Source: Caminicella sporogenes DSM 14501
GTDB taxonomy: Bacteria > Bacillota > Clostridia > Peptostreptococcales > Caminicellaceae
Reading direction: 5' to 3'
DNA length: 64,000 nt
NCBI RefSeq assembly: GCF_900142285.1
Contig: NZ_FRAJ01000004.1
Coordinates: 62,001 to 126,000 of the forward strand
The position numbers were made by a program, and so were the translations under genes. The notes under the pieces are model-generated. The model saw nothing but the letters and a program-made list of their open reading frames with translations. It did no database searches and was not told the origin of the DNA. Shown here one piece after another: positions 44,128-52,254 of the stretch. The stretch's first letter is position 1. Each line of letters opens with the position of its first letter.

Positions 44128-45264
44128 ATGAATATATTATTTTTCACCGTTTCTGCTGGAGAAGGTCATAATCAGGTAGCTAAGACTTTATCAGAAGCAA
44201 TTTATAAGACAGGTAAAAATCATAATGTCAAAATAATTGATACTTTTAATTATATAAATTCAAATTTACATAAATTTTTAATGAAAAGTTACATACGTTC
44301 TATCAAATATATACCTGAACTTTATGGTTATTTTTATAAAAAAACTGAAGAAATAGATAGCTCCCTACACGATTTTGGAGAATTAATCAATAAAATATTT
44401 ATCTCACGAAAATTATCTAAACTTTTATCTGATTTTAAACCTGACATCATAGTTTGTACTCATCCCTTTCCTGCTGAAGCTCTTTCAGTTTTAAAGCGCA
44501 AAAATTCTATATCTGTACCAATAATAACCACATTAACTGATTATACACTGCATCCAATATGGATAAATAAAGAAATTGATTATTATATTATTTCATCTGA
44601 AGTATTTAAGTATGAACTAGATTTTTGGAATATTAATCCAAGTAAGGCAAAATTTTTCGGAATACCTGTAAGGGAACGTTTTTATTTGAAATTAGACAGA
44701 GAAAAACTCTGCAGCAAATTTAATATAAAAAATATATTTACTGCTCTCTTAATGGGCGGTGGTCTAGGATTAGGCAACATCATACAAACTCTGGATTATT
44801 TACTCAACTACAAAATAGACATACAAATAATAGTTATTACTGGCAAAAATCAAGAACTCTATAAAAAGCTAAATGAAAAGTATGTAAAAAATAGTAAATA
44901 CAAAAACTTAAGAGTTTTTGGCTTCGTATCAAACATTGATGAAATTATGAGTGTTTCAGATATAATTATTACAAAACCGGGTGGTATAACTATTACAGAA
45001 GCCTTGATAAAGGAACTGCCTATAATTATAACCTCTAACTTACCGGGACAAGAAGAAAGAAATACTGAATTTATTTTAAATAATGGAATAGGAATGTTAG
45101 CTACAAATCCAAACACTCTAATTTCAAGTATAAATATATTAAAAGACAATAGAGAAAAATATAATTTTATAAAATACAATATGTCAAAACTAAAAAAGCC
45201 AAATGCAACTAAAGACATTGTAAATTTTATTTTAAGTAAAGAAAATATGACCTCAACATCTTGA
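44128..45264 (+). CDS. MGDG-synthase/UgtP-type glycolipid glycosyltransferase
   Basis: A 378-residue GT28-type enzyme, probably adding glucose or galactose to diacylglycerol at the membrane. The N-terminal MGDG-synthase domain has FFTVSAGEGHNQVAKTLSEAI, VCTHPFPAEALS and TLTDYTLHPIWI. The C-terminal part has LLMGGGLGLGNI, RVFGFVSNIDEIMSVSDIIITKPGGITITEAL and LPGQEERNTEFI for the nucleotide-sugar. The product would be a membrane glycolipid or lipoteichoic-acid anchor. GGAGG precedes the ATG. Confidence 0.9.
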   Translation: MNILFFTVSAGEGHNQVAKTLSEAIYKTGKNHNVKIIDTFNYINSNLHKFLMKSYIRSIKYIPELYGYFYKKTEEIDSSLHDFGELINKIFISRKLSKLLSDFKPDIIVCTHPFPAEALSVLKRKNSISVPIITTLTDYTLHPIWINKEIDYYIISSEVFKYELDFWNINPSKAKFFGIPVRERFYLKLDREKLCSKFNIKNIFTALLMGGGLGLGNIIQTLDYLLNYKIDIQIIVITGKNQELYKKLNEKYVKNSKYKNLRVFGFVSNIDEIMSVSDIIITKPGGITITEALIKELPIIITSNLPGQEERNTEFILNNGIGMLATNPNTLISSINILKDNREKYNFIKYNMSKLKKPNATKDIVNFILSKENMTSTS

Positions 45265-45281
45265 TATAATTCATAAAAAAT

Positions 45282-45314
45282 AAAGCAGCAAAAGAAAATA
45301 ACCTTTGCTGCCTT
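45282..45314. terminator. Bidirectional terminator
   Basis: AAGCAGCAAA pairs with TTTGCTGCCTT between the convergent glycosyltransferase and fabI genes, with A and T runs on either side. Confidence 0.8.
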
Positions 45315-45327
45315 AATCATAGATTAA

Positions 45328-46101
45328 CTATCCTAAAATATGATATCCACAATCAACATGAATATTTTCACCAGTTATACCTGTTCCCAAATCACTGCAA
45401 AGGAATAATGCAGTATTAGCTATTTCTTCTGTTTTAACAGTTCTCTTCATTGGAGATACATTTTCAAATTCTTTTAACATTTGATTAAACCCTTTTACTC
45501 CTTTAGCAGCAAGAGTTTTTATAGGTCCAGCAGAAATAGAATTTACCGTAATATTTTCAGGTCCTAAATCAACTGCTAAATATCTAACACTTGCTTCAAG
45601 TGCAGCTTTTGCAACTCCCATTACGTTATAATTCTTTACTGCTCTCTCTGAACCTAAATATGTAAGAGTTACTATGCTCCCACCTTCAGTCATAAGAGGC
45701 TTTGCATTTCTAGCTACTGCAACTAATGAATATGCACTAATATCCTGTGCCATATGATATCCTTCTCTAGAAGTATTATAATAATTACCTTGTAATTCTT
45801 CTTTTTTAGCATGAGCTATGCTATGAACCACTCCATGTAAAACTCCAAATTTTTCCTTTAAATTCAAAAAAGCATTTTCTATATCTTCATCTTTAGTTAC
45901 ATCACATGAAATAAGCAAATGATTATCAATTCCTTCTTCTTCCAATAATTTCAATAAACTTTCCTTGCTTTTATCACCATAATATGTAAAAGCAAGATTT
46001 GCCCCTTCCTTATGAAATTTTTGAGCAATTCCCCATGCTATACTCCACTTATTTGCTACACCCATAATTAAAATATTTTTATCTTTAAGTAAATTTCCCA
46101 T
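45328..46101 (-). CDS. fabI: Enoyl-[acyl-carrier-protein] reductase FabI
   Basis: A 257-residue NADH-dependent reductase of the last step in fatty-acid elongation. It shows the FabI-type divergent nucleotide motif ILIMGVANKWSIAWGIA, SIAHAKKEELQGNYY, and the catalytic Tyr-x6-Lys in YNVMGVAKAAL. The C-terminus has HVDCGYHILG. The ATG at 46101 follows GGAGG at nine bases. The rest of the fab genes are not adjacent. Confidence 0.93.
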   Translation of the reverse strand: MGNLLKDKNILIMGVANKWSIAWGIAQKFHKEGANLAFTYYGDKSKESLLKLLEEEGIDNHLLISCDVTKDEDIENAFLNLKEKFGVLHGVVHSIAHAKKEELQGNYYNTSREGYHMAQDISAYSLVAVARNAKPLMTEGGSIVTLTYLGSERAVKNYNVMGVAKAALEASVRYLAVDLGPENITVNSISAGPIKTLAAKGVKGFNQMLKEFENVSPMKRTVKTEEIANTALFLCSDLGTGITGENIHVDCGYHILG

Positions 46102-46184
46102 TATCAAAATCCTCCTCTCATAGACACAAATAAATTATACTATATATAAAACAAAAAACAATATTCCTTATTTTTTATTTAATC

Positions 46185-47213
46185 TTAATCCAATATATTT
46201 TTTATCTGCTGAACTACATAATCAATATCATCTCTACTGACATCATTATTTGTAACAAATCTATATTCTCCATTTTCTTTTCCATTAATCTTTATATTTT
46301 TTTCAAGCAATTTATTTATAAAATTCTTTTCTTCAATAATATCATCTGATATCTTAAAAAATACCATATTTATGTCGTTTTTATCAAATCTTACTTCTAT
46401 TTTATCTATTTCAGAAAGTTTTTCAGCCAAATATTTTGCATTTTTATGGTCTTCTTCCAATCTATCTATCATAGTATCAAGAGCTACAATACCAGCAGCT
46501 GCTATTATACCTGCCTGTCTTAATCCTCCACCCATCAGTTTTCTATTTTTTCTAGCTTTCTCAATAAATTCTTTACTTCCTGCTAAAATTGAACCTACTG
46601 GTGCACAAAGTCCTTTTGAAAGACAGAACATTACACTATCTGCATACTTTGTTATCTCTTTAACATCAACATTAAGTGCTTTTGCTGCATTAAAAACTCT
46701 TGCACCATCTAAATGAACTGGTATATTATTTTTCTTAGCTATTTCACTAATTTCAGACATATTATCTAAACCAATAACTGTACCACAAGAATGTGCATTT
46801 TCAATACAAATTAGTCCAGTCCTTGGAAAATGTATATTTTCTTCCCTTATAGCTCTTTCTACATCTTTTATAGACATTCTTCCATTTCTACCTTCAATAT
46901 TTCTAAGCTGTACTCCGGCAATTACAGCAGCTGCTCCTACTTCATGCATTACTATATGAGAATTTGCTTCAACTATAATTTCATCTCCTCTATTAGTATG
47001 TGTCAAAATTGCCAGCTGATTGCCAAATATACCACTTGGTACAAATAAAGCATCTTCTTTTCCAACTATATCAGCTGCTTTTTCTTCAAGTTTTTTTACT
47101 GTTGGGTCATCTCCATATCCATCATCACCAACAGGTGCACTTGCCATAGCTTGTCTCATCTCATCAGTAGGCATGGTAACAGTATCACTTCTTAAATCAA
47201 TCATTTTTTTCAT
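46185..47213 (-). CDS. ltaE: Low-specificity L-threonine aldolase
   Basis: A 342-residue fold-type I PLP enzyme that splits L-threonine or allo-threonine to glycine and acetaldehyde. Landmarks are MIDLRSDTVTMPTDEMRQAM, GDDGYGDDPTVKKLEEK, FVPSGIFGNQLAI, HLDGARVFNA, and the PLP-binding Lys in MFCLSKGLCAPVGS near residue 202. Length is normal. With the serine pathway broken further down the window, this aldolase could still supply glycine; that link is inference. GGAGG precedes the ATG. Confidence 0.93.
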   Translation of the reverse strand: MKKMIDLRSDTVTMPTDEMRQAMASAPVGDDGYGDDPTVKKLEEKAADIVGKEDALFVPSGIFGNQLAILTHTNRGDEIIVEANSHIVMHEVGAAAVIAGVQLRNIEGRNGRMSIKDVERAIREENIHFPRTGLICIENAHSCGTVIGLDNMSEISEIAKKNNIPVHLDGARVFNAAKALNVDVKEITKYADSVMFCLSKGLCAPVGSILAGSKEFIEKARKNRKLMGGGLRQAGIIAAAGIVALDTMIDRLEEDHKNAKYLAEKLSEIDKIEVRFDKNDINMVFFKISDDIIEEKNFINKLLEKNIKINGKENGEYRFVTNNDVSRDDIDYVVQQIKNILD

Positions 47214-47388
47214 AGTAATTCCTCCATTTGCTTTAGTATATTTCTTTTATTTTAAAACAAATCAATATATATTTCAAAAATTTTATGTTTGTTTAAGTTT
47301 TATTAATTAAAAATATTGGTATATTAATATTTAAAATATATAATAAATATAGTATTTATCAAAATTATAAGCAGGAGGCTTTATAAGC

Positions 47389-48465
47389 ATGAACAGCATT
47401 ATAGTCTTCAAATTATTATCAATAATAGCAATAATCACAATAATTTATATTCTGTTCATCAAGTCGTTTGTTTTACTACTGCCATTTATTTTTGGCTGGC
47501 TAATTTCCATCTTGATAGAACCTTTAGTAAATTTTATGAATAAAAAGTTAAAACTTTATAGAGGTATATCCTCTTTCATTTCTTTAATTTTATTTATATT
47601 TACTGCAGGACTTTTTATAGCTTTTATAGGCGGTTTAATAATTTCTGAAATAACTAATTTATCAGATAGTTTACCTTTTATAAAAGAACAACTGAATAAT
47701 TATGCATATATAATCATAAATAAATCTCATTCCTTTTTCATAAATATACCGCCTAACATAATAAACTATATTAATAAATCATTAGGTACTATATTAAATA
47801 ATTTTTCTTCTGTAGTTGGAATTGTAGCTTCATCAACTATCAATTTTATTAGCATTATACCAAATATACTGCTATTTATTTTAGTCAGCCTAATTTCTGC
47901 ATTCTTTTTTTCAAAAGATAAAGATAAAATATACAATTTTTTAAAAAGACAACTACCATCTAACCTACATAAAAGCAAAATTGTAAAAGTAATAAAAGTA
48001 ATAAAAGAAGATTTGCTATTTGCAATATTTGGATATATAAAAGCTCAGTTTATTCTTATGATATTTACTTTTGTAGAAAGTGTTATAGGTTTAACTATTC
48101 TCGGTATAGATTATTCCATATTAATTGCTTTAATAGTTTCTGTTATAGATGTTCTTCCATTTTTTGGTTCAGGTGCAGTATATATACCTTGGGCAATATT
48201 CAGCTTACTGTCAGAAAATTTTAAAGAAGCAATTTTCTTAATCGCTCTGTACTTAATAATTACACTCGTTAGACAAACTTTAGAACCTAAAATATTAAGT
48301 ACTCAAATAGGCTTATATCCACTCGTAACCCTTATGGCTATATACATTGGATTAAAAGTTTTCGGTTTTATGGGAATATTCTTAGGTCCATTTATCGTAA
48401 TTATATTCATAGCTTTTCAAAAAGCAGGATTGATACCAAAATTTAAAGATTTCAATAATAATTAA
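47389..48465 (+). CDS. ytvI: Sporulation membrane protein YtvI (AI-2E transporter family)
   Basis: A 358-residue multipass membrane protein of the AI-2E/PerM family. It has about eight hydrophobic segments: an N-terminal pair with FIFGWLISILIEPLVNFMNKKL, a central helical part (DKDKIYNFLKRQLPSNLHKSKIVKVI), and a C-terminal LGIDYSILIALIVSVIDVLPFFGSGAVYIPWAI then EPKILSTQIGLYPLVTLMAIYIGLKVFG. This matches YtvI, which in Bacillus belongs to the sigma-E regulon. GGAGG precedes the ATG. Confidence 0.87.
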   Translation: MNSIIVFKLLSIIAIITIIYILFIKSFVLLLPFIFGWLISILIEPLVNFMNKKLKLYRGISSFISLILFIFTAGLFIAFIGGLIISEITNLSDSLPFIKEQLNNYAYIIINKSHSFFINIPPNIINYINKSLGTILNNFSSVVGIVASSTINFISIIPNILLFILVSLISAFFFSKDKDKIYNFLKRQLPSNLHKSKIVKVIKVIKEDLLFAIFGYIKAQFILMIFTFVESVIGLTILGIDYSILIALIVSVIDVLPFFGSGAVYIPWAIFSLLSENFKEAIFLIALYLIITLVRQTLEPKILSTQIGLYPLVTLMAIYIGLKVFGFMGIFLGPFIVIIFIAFQKAGLIPKFKDFNNN

Positions 48466-48467
48466 TG

Positions 48468-48497
48468 AAAAAAGCATCTTTGATGATGCTTTTTTTA
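48468..48497 (+). terminator. Terminator of ytvI
   Basis: AAAAAAGCATC pairs with GATGCTTTTTT, followed by more T; directly after the ytvI stop. Confidence 0.9.
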
Positions 48498-48590
48498 AGT
48501 CTAAATTTATAAAAATTATTATGCCTAATCCCAAATATTTTTTAATTTATAAAAGATAATCTTATGTATTATTCCGAATTTTTTTCGTGC

Positions 48591-48644
48591 AAACGTTTCT
48601 TTTTTACGATGTTTTATTTACATTTTTGTCACATATGATATAAT
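48591..48644 (+). promoter_or_regulatory. Promoter of the glutamine synthetase gene
   Basis: TTTACA at 48617-48622 and TATAAT at 48639-48644 are 16 bp apart, a good sigma-A promoter, 38 bp before the start codon. Upstream at 48591-48598 is AAACGTTT within TGCAAACGTTTCTT, a palindrome with a central CG as in LacI/CcpA-family operators, though not a full cre site. No GlnR/TnrA box is seen. Confidence 0.6.
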
Positions 48645-48681
48645 TATTCAAAATAGCGAAAATATATTAAGGGGTGAAGAC

Positions 48682-50592
48682 ATGAACAATTTACTCTATT
48701 TTATCCCACCAGAAAAACATAACAGTGATGACTTAATATTACTTCTCAACAGTCATCCTGAAATTAAATTTGTATCTCTTGTTGCAGTTGACTTAGGTAA
48801 TAATCATACTGATGAAAAAATCCCAATTGAAATCTTTAAAAAAGATATAGAAAATTTCTTGAACAGCGGTGTACAAACTGACGGTTCAAGTGTTTTTCTA
48901 CCTAAAATTGCAGAACTTAATAATGCAAAAGTAGATATAATTCCAGATTTAAATGTAAAATGGTTTATTGATTACAACCATGACAATATTGACCCTGATA
49001 CAAATTTACCTATCGGTACATTAATCATACCTTCATATTTAGTACATGATGAAAAATATGTAGGTTCTCGTTCAGTACTAAAATCTGCCATATCTAACTT
49101 TAAAAGTCAAATGATTAATCTATTTAAAACAAATTCTCATCTTTTAAAGGAATTTGGCATCAACTCTACTGATAATATCGAAGACGTTATATTAACTACT
49201 GCAACAGAACTTGAATTTTGGGTACAAACTCCGGGTGATAAAGCAGATATTGAAAACCTATCTACATCTCAAATCCTTAAAGAACAGTACTGGAAACGCA
49301 CAATAGGTCCAGTTCGCACTGCTCTTGAAAAATCCTTAGAACTGCTAAATAAATATGACTTTGAAGCAGAAATGGGTCATAAAGAAGTAGGTGGTATTCC
49401 TTCTTCTTTAAATAAAGATGGTCGTTTTACACATATAATGGAACAATTAGAAATTGACTGGAAATATAGTACTGCCATGCAAACTGCTGATAATGAATTA
49501 ATGGCTAAAAATATAATTAAAGATATTTTTGTTAGACATGGTCTTGATGTTACTTTTTTGGCAAAACCAATCGAAGGTGTTGCAGGAAGTGGAGAACACA
49601 CTCACGTTGGTGTAGCAGTTAAATTAAAAGATGGTAAAATCATAAATCTATTTACCCCTTCTGACATGAATAAGTATTATTTAAGTTCTATCGGTTGGGG
49701 TGCTTTAATGGGACTTCTCAAAAATTATGAAGTAGTAAATCCTTTTATTACTTCTTCAAATGATGCACTTAACAGATTAAAACCAGGATTTGAAGCTCCT
49801 GTCTGTATAGTTTCATCAATAGGACATAAAGTAGAAATACCATCTAGAAACCGCACCGTTTTAGCTGGATTAATTAGAGACCATAATAATCCTCTAGCTA
49901 CTAGATTTGAAATTAGATCACCAAATCCTACTACTAATACTTATTTAGCTACTGCTGCTATCTATCAAGCTATGCTAGATGGAATAAAAAATATAATTTC
50001 AGCAAATAAGACAAATGAAGAACTTTTAAAAGAATTTTCTAAAAGTGTCGGTGAAGAAGGTTTTTATCTTGAAAAAGATAGAGCTTATAGAAGTGAAGAA
50101 GATGTATTTGAACATTATACTGAAGAAGAAAGAAATAAATTATTTGGAATTCCTCCTGCAACTGTCTGGGAAAATATAAAAAATTTAGATGTATACAAAG
50201 ATAAGGTAAAAATCTTAAATGATGGTAATGTATTTACAAAAAATATTATTGAATCTTTTAAAACAAGTATCTTAATTCAATGGACTACCGAACTTAAAAA
50301 CAGAATTATTCCAAGTAATATGGAATTAGTTAGAAGCTGTAAAAAACTTCACGACAGCAATACTGCTACTGACCTAGATGTCGTAAATTGGGAAAAAATA
50401 AATGAAATCAGATATGAACTAATGAAGGACAGTTTAAATAAAAAATCATTATTTACTAAAATAAGAGAAGCGATAGATAATAAACAGTATGATTTAGTAT
50501 CATCTCTTCAATTAGAAATGAATAATAAAATACAATTATTAAAAGAATTATACCTCCAATATAAGAAAAACCTTTTTGAAATAATAGAATAA
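48682..50592 (+). CDS. Large (about 636-residue) glutamine synthetase
   Basis: An ATP-dependent ligase making glutamine from glutamate and ammonia. Active-site segments are TATELEFWVQTPG (metal ligands), FEAEMGHKEVGGIPS, AGSGEHTHVGVAV, IPSRNRTVLAGLIRDHNNPLATRFEIRSPNPTTNTYLA (the E-x-R of the catalytic site). A helical C-terminal extension of about 150 residues follows. It is larger than GSI-alpha (about 445 residues) and shorter than typical type III GlnN (about 700); it resembles the long clostridial form. The GSI adenylylation loop is not recognisable. It has its own promoter and terminator. Confidence 0.85.
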   Translation: MNNLLYFIPPEKHNSDDLILLLNSHPEIKFVSLVAVDLGNNHTDEKIPIEIFKKDIENFLNSGVQTDGSSVFLPKIAELNNAKVDIIPDLNVKWFIDYNHDNIDPDTNLPIGTLIIPSYLVHDEKYVGSRSVLKSAISNFKSQMINLFKTNSHLLKEFGINSTDNIEDVILTTATELEFWVQTPGDKADIENLSTSQILKEQYWKRTIGPVRTALEKSLELLNKYDFEAEMGHKEVGGIPSSLNKDGRFTHIMEQLEIDWKYSTAMQTADNELMAKNIIKDIFVRHGLDVTFLAKPIEGVAGSGEHTHVGVAVKLKDGKIINLFTPSDMNKYYLSSIGWGALMGLLKNYEVVNPFITSSNDALNRLKPGFEAPVCIVSSIGHKVEIPSRNRTVLAGLIRDHNNPLATRFEIRSPNPTTNTYLATAAIYQAMLDGIKNIISANKTNEELLKEFSKSVGEEGFYLEKDRAYRSEEDVFEHYTEEERNKLFGIPPATVWENIKNLDVYKDKVKILNDGNVFTKNIIESFKTSILIQWTTELKNRIIPSNMELVRSCKKLHDSNTATDLDVVNWEKINEIRYELMKDSLNKKSLFTKIREAIDNKQYDLVSSLQLEMNNKIQLLKELYLQYKKNLFEIIE

Positions 50593-50603
50593 TAAGATAT
50601 TTT

Positions 50604-50647
50604 ACTAAAAGTTTCTTTAAAATGAAGAAACTTTTAGTTATTTTTTG
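50604..50647 (+). terminator. Terminator of the glutamine synthetase gene
   Basis: A 14-bp perfect stem ACTAAAAGTTTCTT/AAGAAACTTTTAGT followed by TATTTTTTGG. Confidence 0.95.
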
Positions 50648-50744
50648 GCAAAATATGCTTATAAATTTTTATTAGAATATTACACTATATGCTGGATAAA
50701 ATATTTTTAAAAATTAATATATCACTCTTCCTTGAGGTGATAAA

Positions 50745-51614
50745 ATGAATTTTCTAAACATAGAAGAAATAAAAAATTTTTCTGTAAACAATATTAATTT
50801 AGGTCTTAAACCTTTTATTTCATCTCTTATTATTCTAATAGTTTCTGTAATTTTAATTAAATTAGTTATGATAATAACTCAAAAAATAATTAATATAACT
50901 AAATTCAATGAACAAAGAGAAAAGACAATTAAAAGCATTATAGACTCTGTTGCTGCATATTTCATTCTCACATTTGCCGTATTGACAATATTAAGTGAAT
51001 TTGGATTAATAAAAAAAGCAACTGTACTTACTGGAGCAGGTATTTTAACTTTAATTGCTGGTTTTGGAGCTCAAAATCTCATAAAAGATGTAATAAATGG
51101 ATTTTTTATATTATTCGAAAGACAAATGAAAGTTGGAGATTTTGTAGGAATAAATGAAAGTTACTATGGAACTGTTGAAGAAATTGGCCTTAGAGCTACA
51201 GCCATAAGAGAGTGGACACTCAGAAAAATATATATTCCTAATGGAGAAATAAAAACTTTAAAAAACTTTTATAAAGACAAAGCTAGAGTAATCGTAGAAG
51301 TAATTATTCCATTTGAAGAAAATCATGATGAAGTAAAAAAAGCTCTAATTGATGTCTGTTCTATAATAAATGAAAAATACAGCGACAAATTGTATAAAAT
51401 TGGCAATACCAATTATTCTGAATTTAATCTACTCGGCATTACATCTTTAGATGGAAAATATGGAGGTGCAAAATACGTCATAACCGGTGTAGTTTTACCT
51501 CATCATCAATGGTTTATGAGAAATCGTACATATGAAATGATTTTACAAACTTTAAATGAAAGGAAAATTAAGATAGGCTATCCAAAATTTTGGCTTTATG
51601 AAAACAGTAAATAA
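50745..51614 (+). CDS. Small mechanosensitive channel (MscS family)
   Basis: A 289-residue MscS-type channel. Three N-terminal membrane helices end in the pore-lining GAGILTLIAGFGAQNLIKDVINGFFILFERQMKVGDFV, the family signature. The cytoplasmic vestibule follows with YYGTVEEIGLRATAIREWTLRKIYIPNGEI. It releases solutes on hypo-osmotic shock. GAGGTGA precedes the ATG. Its end faces the cobalamin-riboswitch RNA on the other strand. Confidence 0.92.
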   Translation: MNFLNIEEIKNFSVNNINLGLKPFISSLIILIVSVILIKLVMIITQKIINITKFNEQREKTIKSIIDSVAAYFILTFAVLTILSEFGLIKKATVLTGAGILTLIAGFGAQNLIKDVINGFFILFERQMKVGDFVGINESYYGTVEEIGLRATAIREWTLRKIYIPNGEIKTLKNFYKDKARVIVEVIIPFEENHDEVKKALIDVCSIINEKYSDKLYKIGNTNYSEFNLLGITSLDGKYGGAKYVITGVVLPHHQWFMRNRTYEMILQTLNERKIKIGYPKFWLYENSK

Positions 51615-51623
51615 CTGCAAAAA

Positions 51624-51641
51624 TAGGACAACAAAATAAGA
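51624..51641. repeat. 18-bp inverted repeat, 3' arm of the riboswitch RNA
   Basis: Perfect complement of 51986-52003. On the minus strand it is followed by a five-T run, so the pair could act as a long-range terminator stem. It could alternatively be a terminal inverted repeat of a small insertion. Confidence 0.85.
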
Positions 51642-51734
51642 CAAAGTAGGTCCTATTTTGACAAAGTAAATACTTCAATGACTATAAAAAACTTGGTTTT
51701 ATGGACAACTATCTAAAGCCACTGCAAAATAGAA

Positions 51735-51761
51735 AAATCTAACCTATAGGGGGTTAGATTT
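51735..51761 (-). terminator. Internal terminator of the riboswitch RNA
   Basis: AAATCTAACC/GGTTAGATTT, a perfect 10-bp stem with a 7-base loop, followed on the minus strand by TTCTATTTT. It lies about 70-95 bases past the B12 box and is the likely ligand-controlled expression platform. Confidence 0.8.
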
Positions 51762-51788
51762 ATACTTTGCAATTTTAGATAAATCCAT
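51744..51788 (-). CDS. Possible 14-codon leader ORF
   Basis: ATG at 51788 opens MDLSKIAKYKSNPL and stops with TAG inside the internal terminator stem. Upstream is GGAGGGAAGGGGTGTC, with a strong Shine-Dalgarno-like GGAGG held in a CCTTC/GAAGG hairpin. Translation of this ORF could open the terminator. It may also be a chance reading frame. Confidence 0.25.
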   Translation of the reverse strand: MDLSKIAKYKSNPL

Positions 51789-51828
51789 GACACCCCTTCC
51801 CTCCGAAGGTTTACTGTCTTGCTGAACA

Positions 51829-51987
51829 TAGGCAGGTTTCCTGACTCACACTTCACCTTACTCCCTCGCCTTCCCATACTATAATAATATGGTGGCATTA
51901 TGAGGTTTCATCCATGTTCACAGTAGCGGGGGCTGTGACGGATTCTCACCGTCTTCCCTTTTACCCTCTCATGAGGCACCTACGTTC
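51829..51987 (-). promoter_or_regulatory. Cobalamin (B12) riboswitch
   Basis: Read on the minus strand it shows every conserved block in order: AGGTGCC, GGGAAGACGGTGAGAATCC, CACAGCCCCCGCTACTGTGA, GCCACC...ATGGGAAGGC, and the B12 box GAGTCAGGAAACCTGCC. The aptamer therefore looks intact. No gene follows in its direction. Confidence 0.95.
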
Positions 51988-52003
51988 TTATTTTGTTGTC
52001 CTA
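51986..52003. repeat. 18-bp inverted repeat, 5' arm of the riboswitch RNA
   Basis: TCTTATTTTGTTGTCCTA on the plus strand, exact reverse complement of 51624-51641. Its outer end coincides with the predicted transcription start. Confidence 0.85.
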
Positions 52004-52008
52004 AAAAG

Positions 52009-52037
52009 ATTGTACCATTTTTTCCATGAAAAAACAA
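52009..52037 (-). promoter_or_regulatory. Sigma-A promoter of the riboswitch RNA
   Basis: On the minus strand TTGTTT (52037-52032) and TACAAT (52014-52009) are separated by 17 bp. Transcription should start about six to seven bases downstream, at the outer base of the inverted repeat (52003). Confidence 0.65.
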
Positions 52038-52254
52038 CTACTTAAATATTTATTTCTAATAAAATATTAAGTTTTATTTTTTAATTTGATAATTTCTATA
52101 TTTTCTAAATAATTTGTTATTTACTTTTTTGATTTTAAGAAAATATTTAAATATTACTACTTATAGTAAATGTATTGATTTTATCGTAAAACAATGTATA
52201 ATTATTATCGTTAATTTAGTAACACAATTTAATAAGAGGAGAAGGAGGAAAACG

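Larger units (their letters stand above)
51618..52003 (-). ncRNA. Gene-less cobalamin-riboswitch RNA closed by an 18-bp terminal repeat
   Basis: A candidate non-coding RNA of about 385 nucleotides read on the minus strand. A sigma-A-like promoter (52009-52037) should start it at about 52003. That point is the first base of an 18-base segment at 52003-51986, which is perfectly complementary to 51641-51624. The second arm is followed on the minus strand by TTTTT. Between the arms lie a full cobalamin riboswitch, an internal terminator and about 90 bases of unknown structure. No protein gene follows on this strand: the next bases are the antisense of mscS. The nearest known parallels are the cobalamin-riboswitch RNAs Rli55 and EutX, which sequester an ANTAR regulator. 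Whether this RNA acts that way is unknown. A decayed gene leader is the main alternative. Confidence 0.6.

Noticed and set aside
44859-45320. 153-codon minus-strand ORF antisense to the glycosyltransferase
   Set aside because: Hydrophobic shadow frame that covers the shared terminator; no start signal.
47020-47310. ORF antisense to threonine aldolase
   Set aside because: Shadow of a conserved N-terminus.
51713-51898. 61-codon minus-strand ORF
   Set aside because: It lies within the cobalamin riboswitch and its terminator and has no ribosome binding site for its start.
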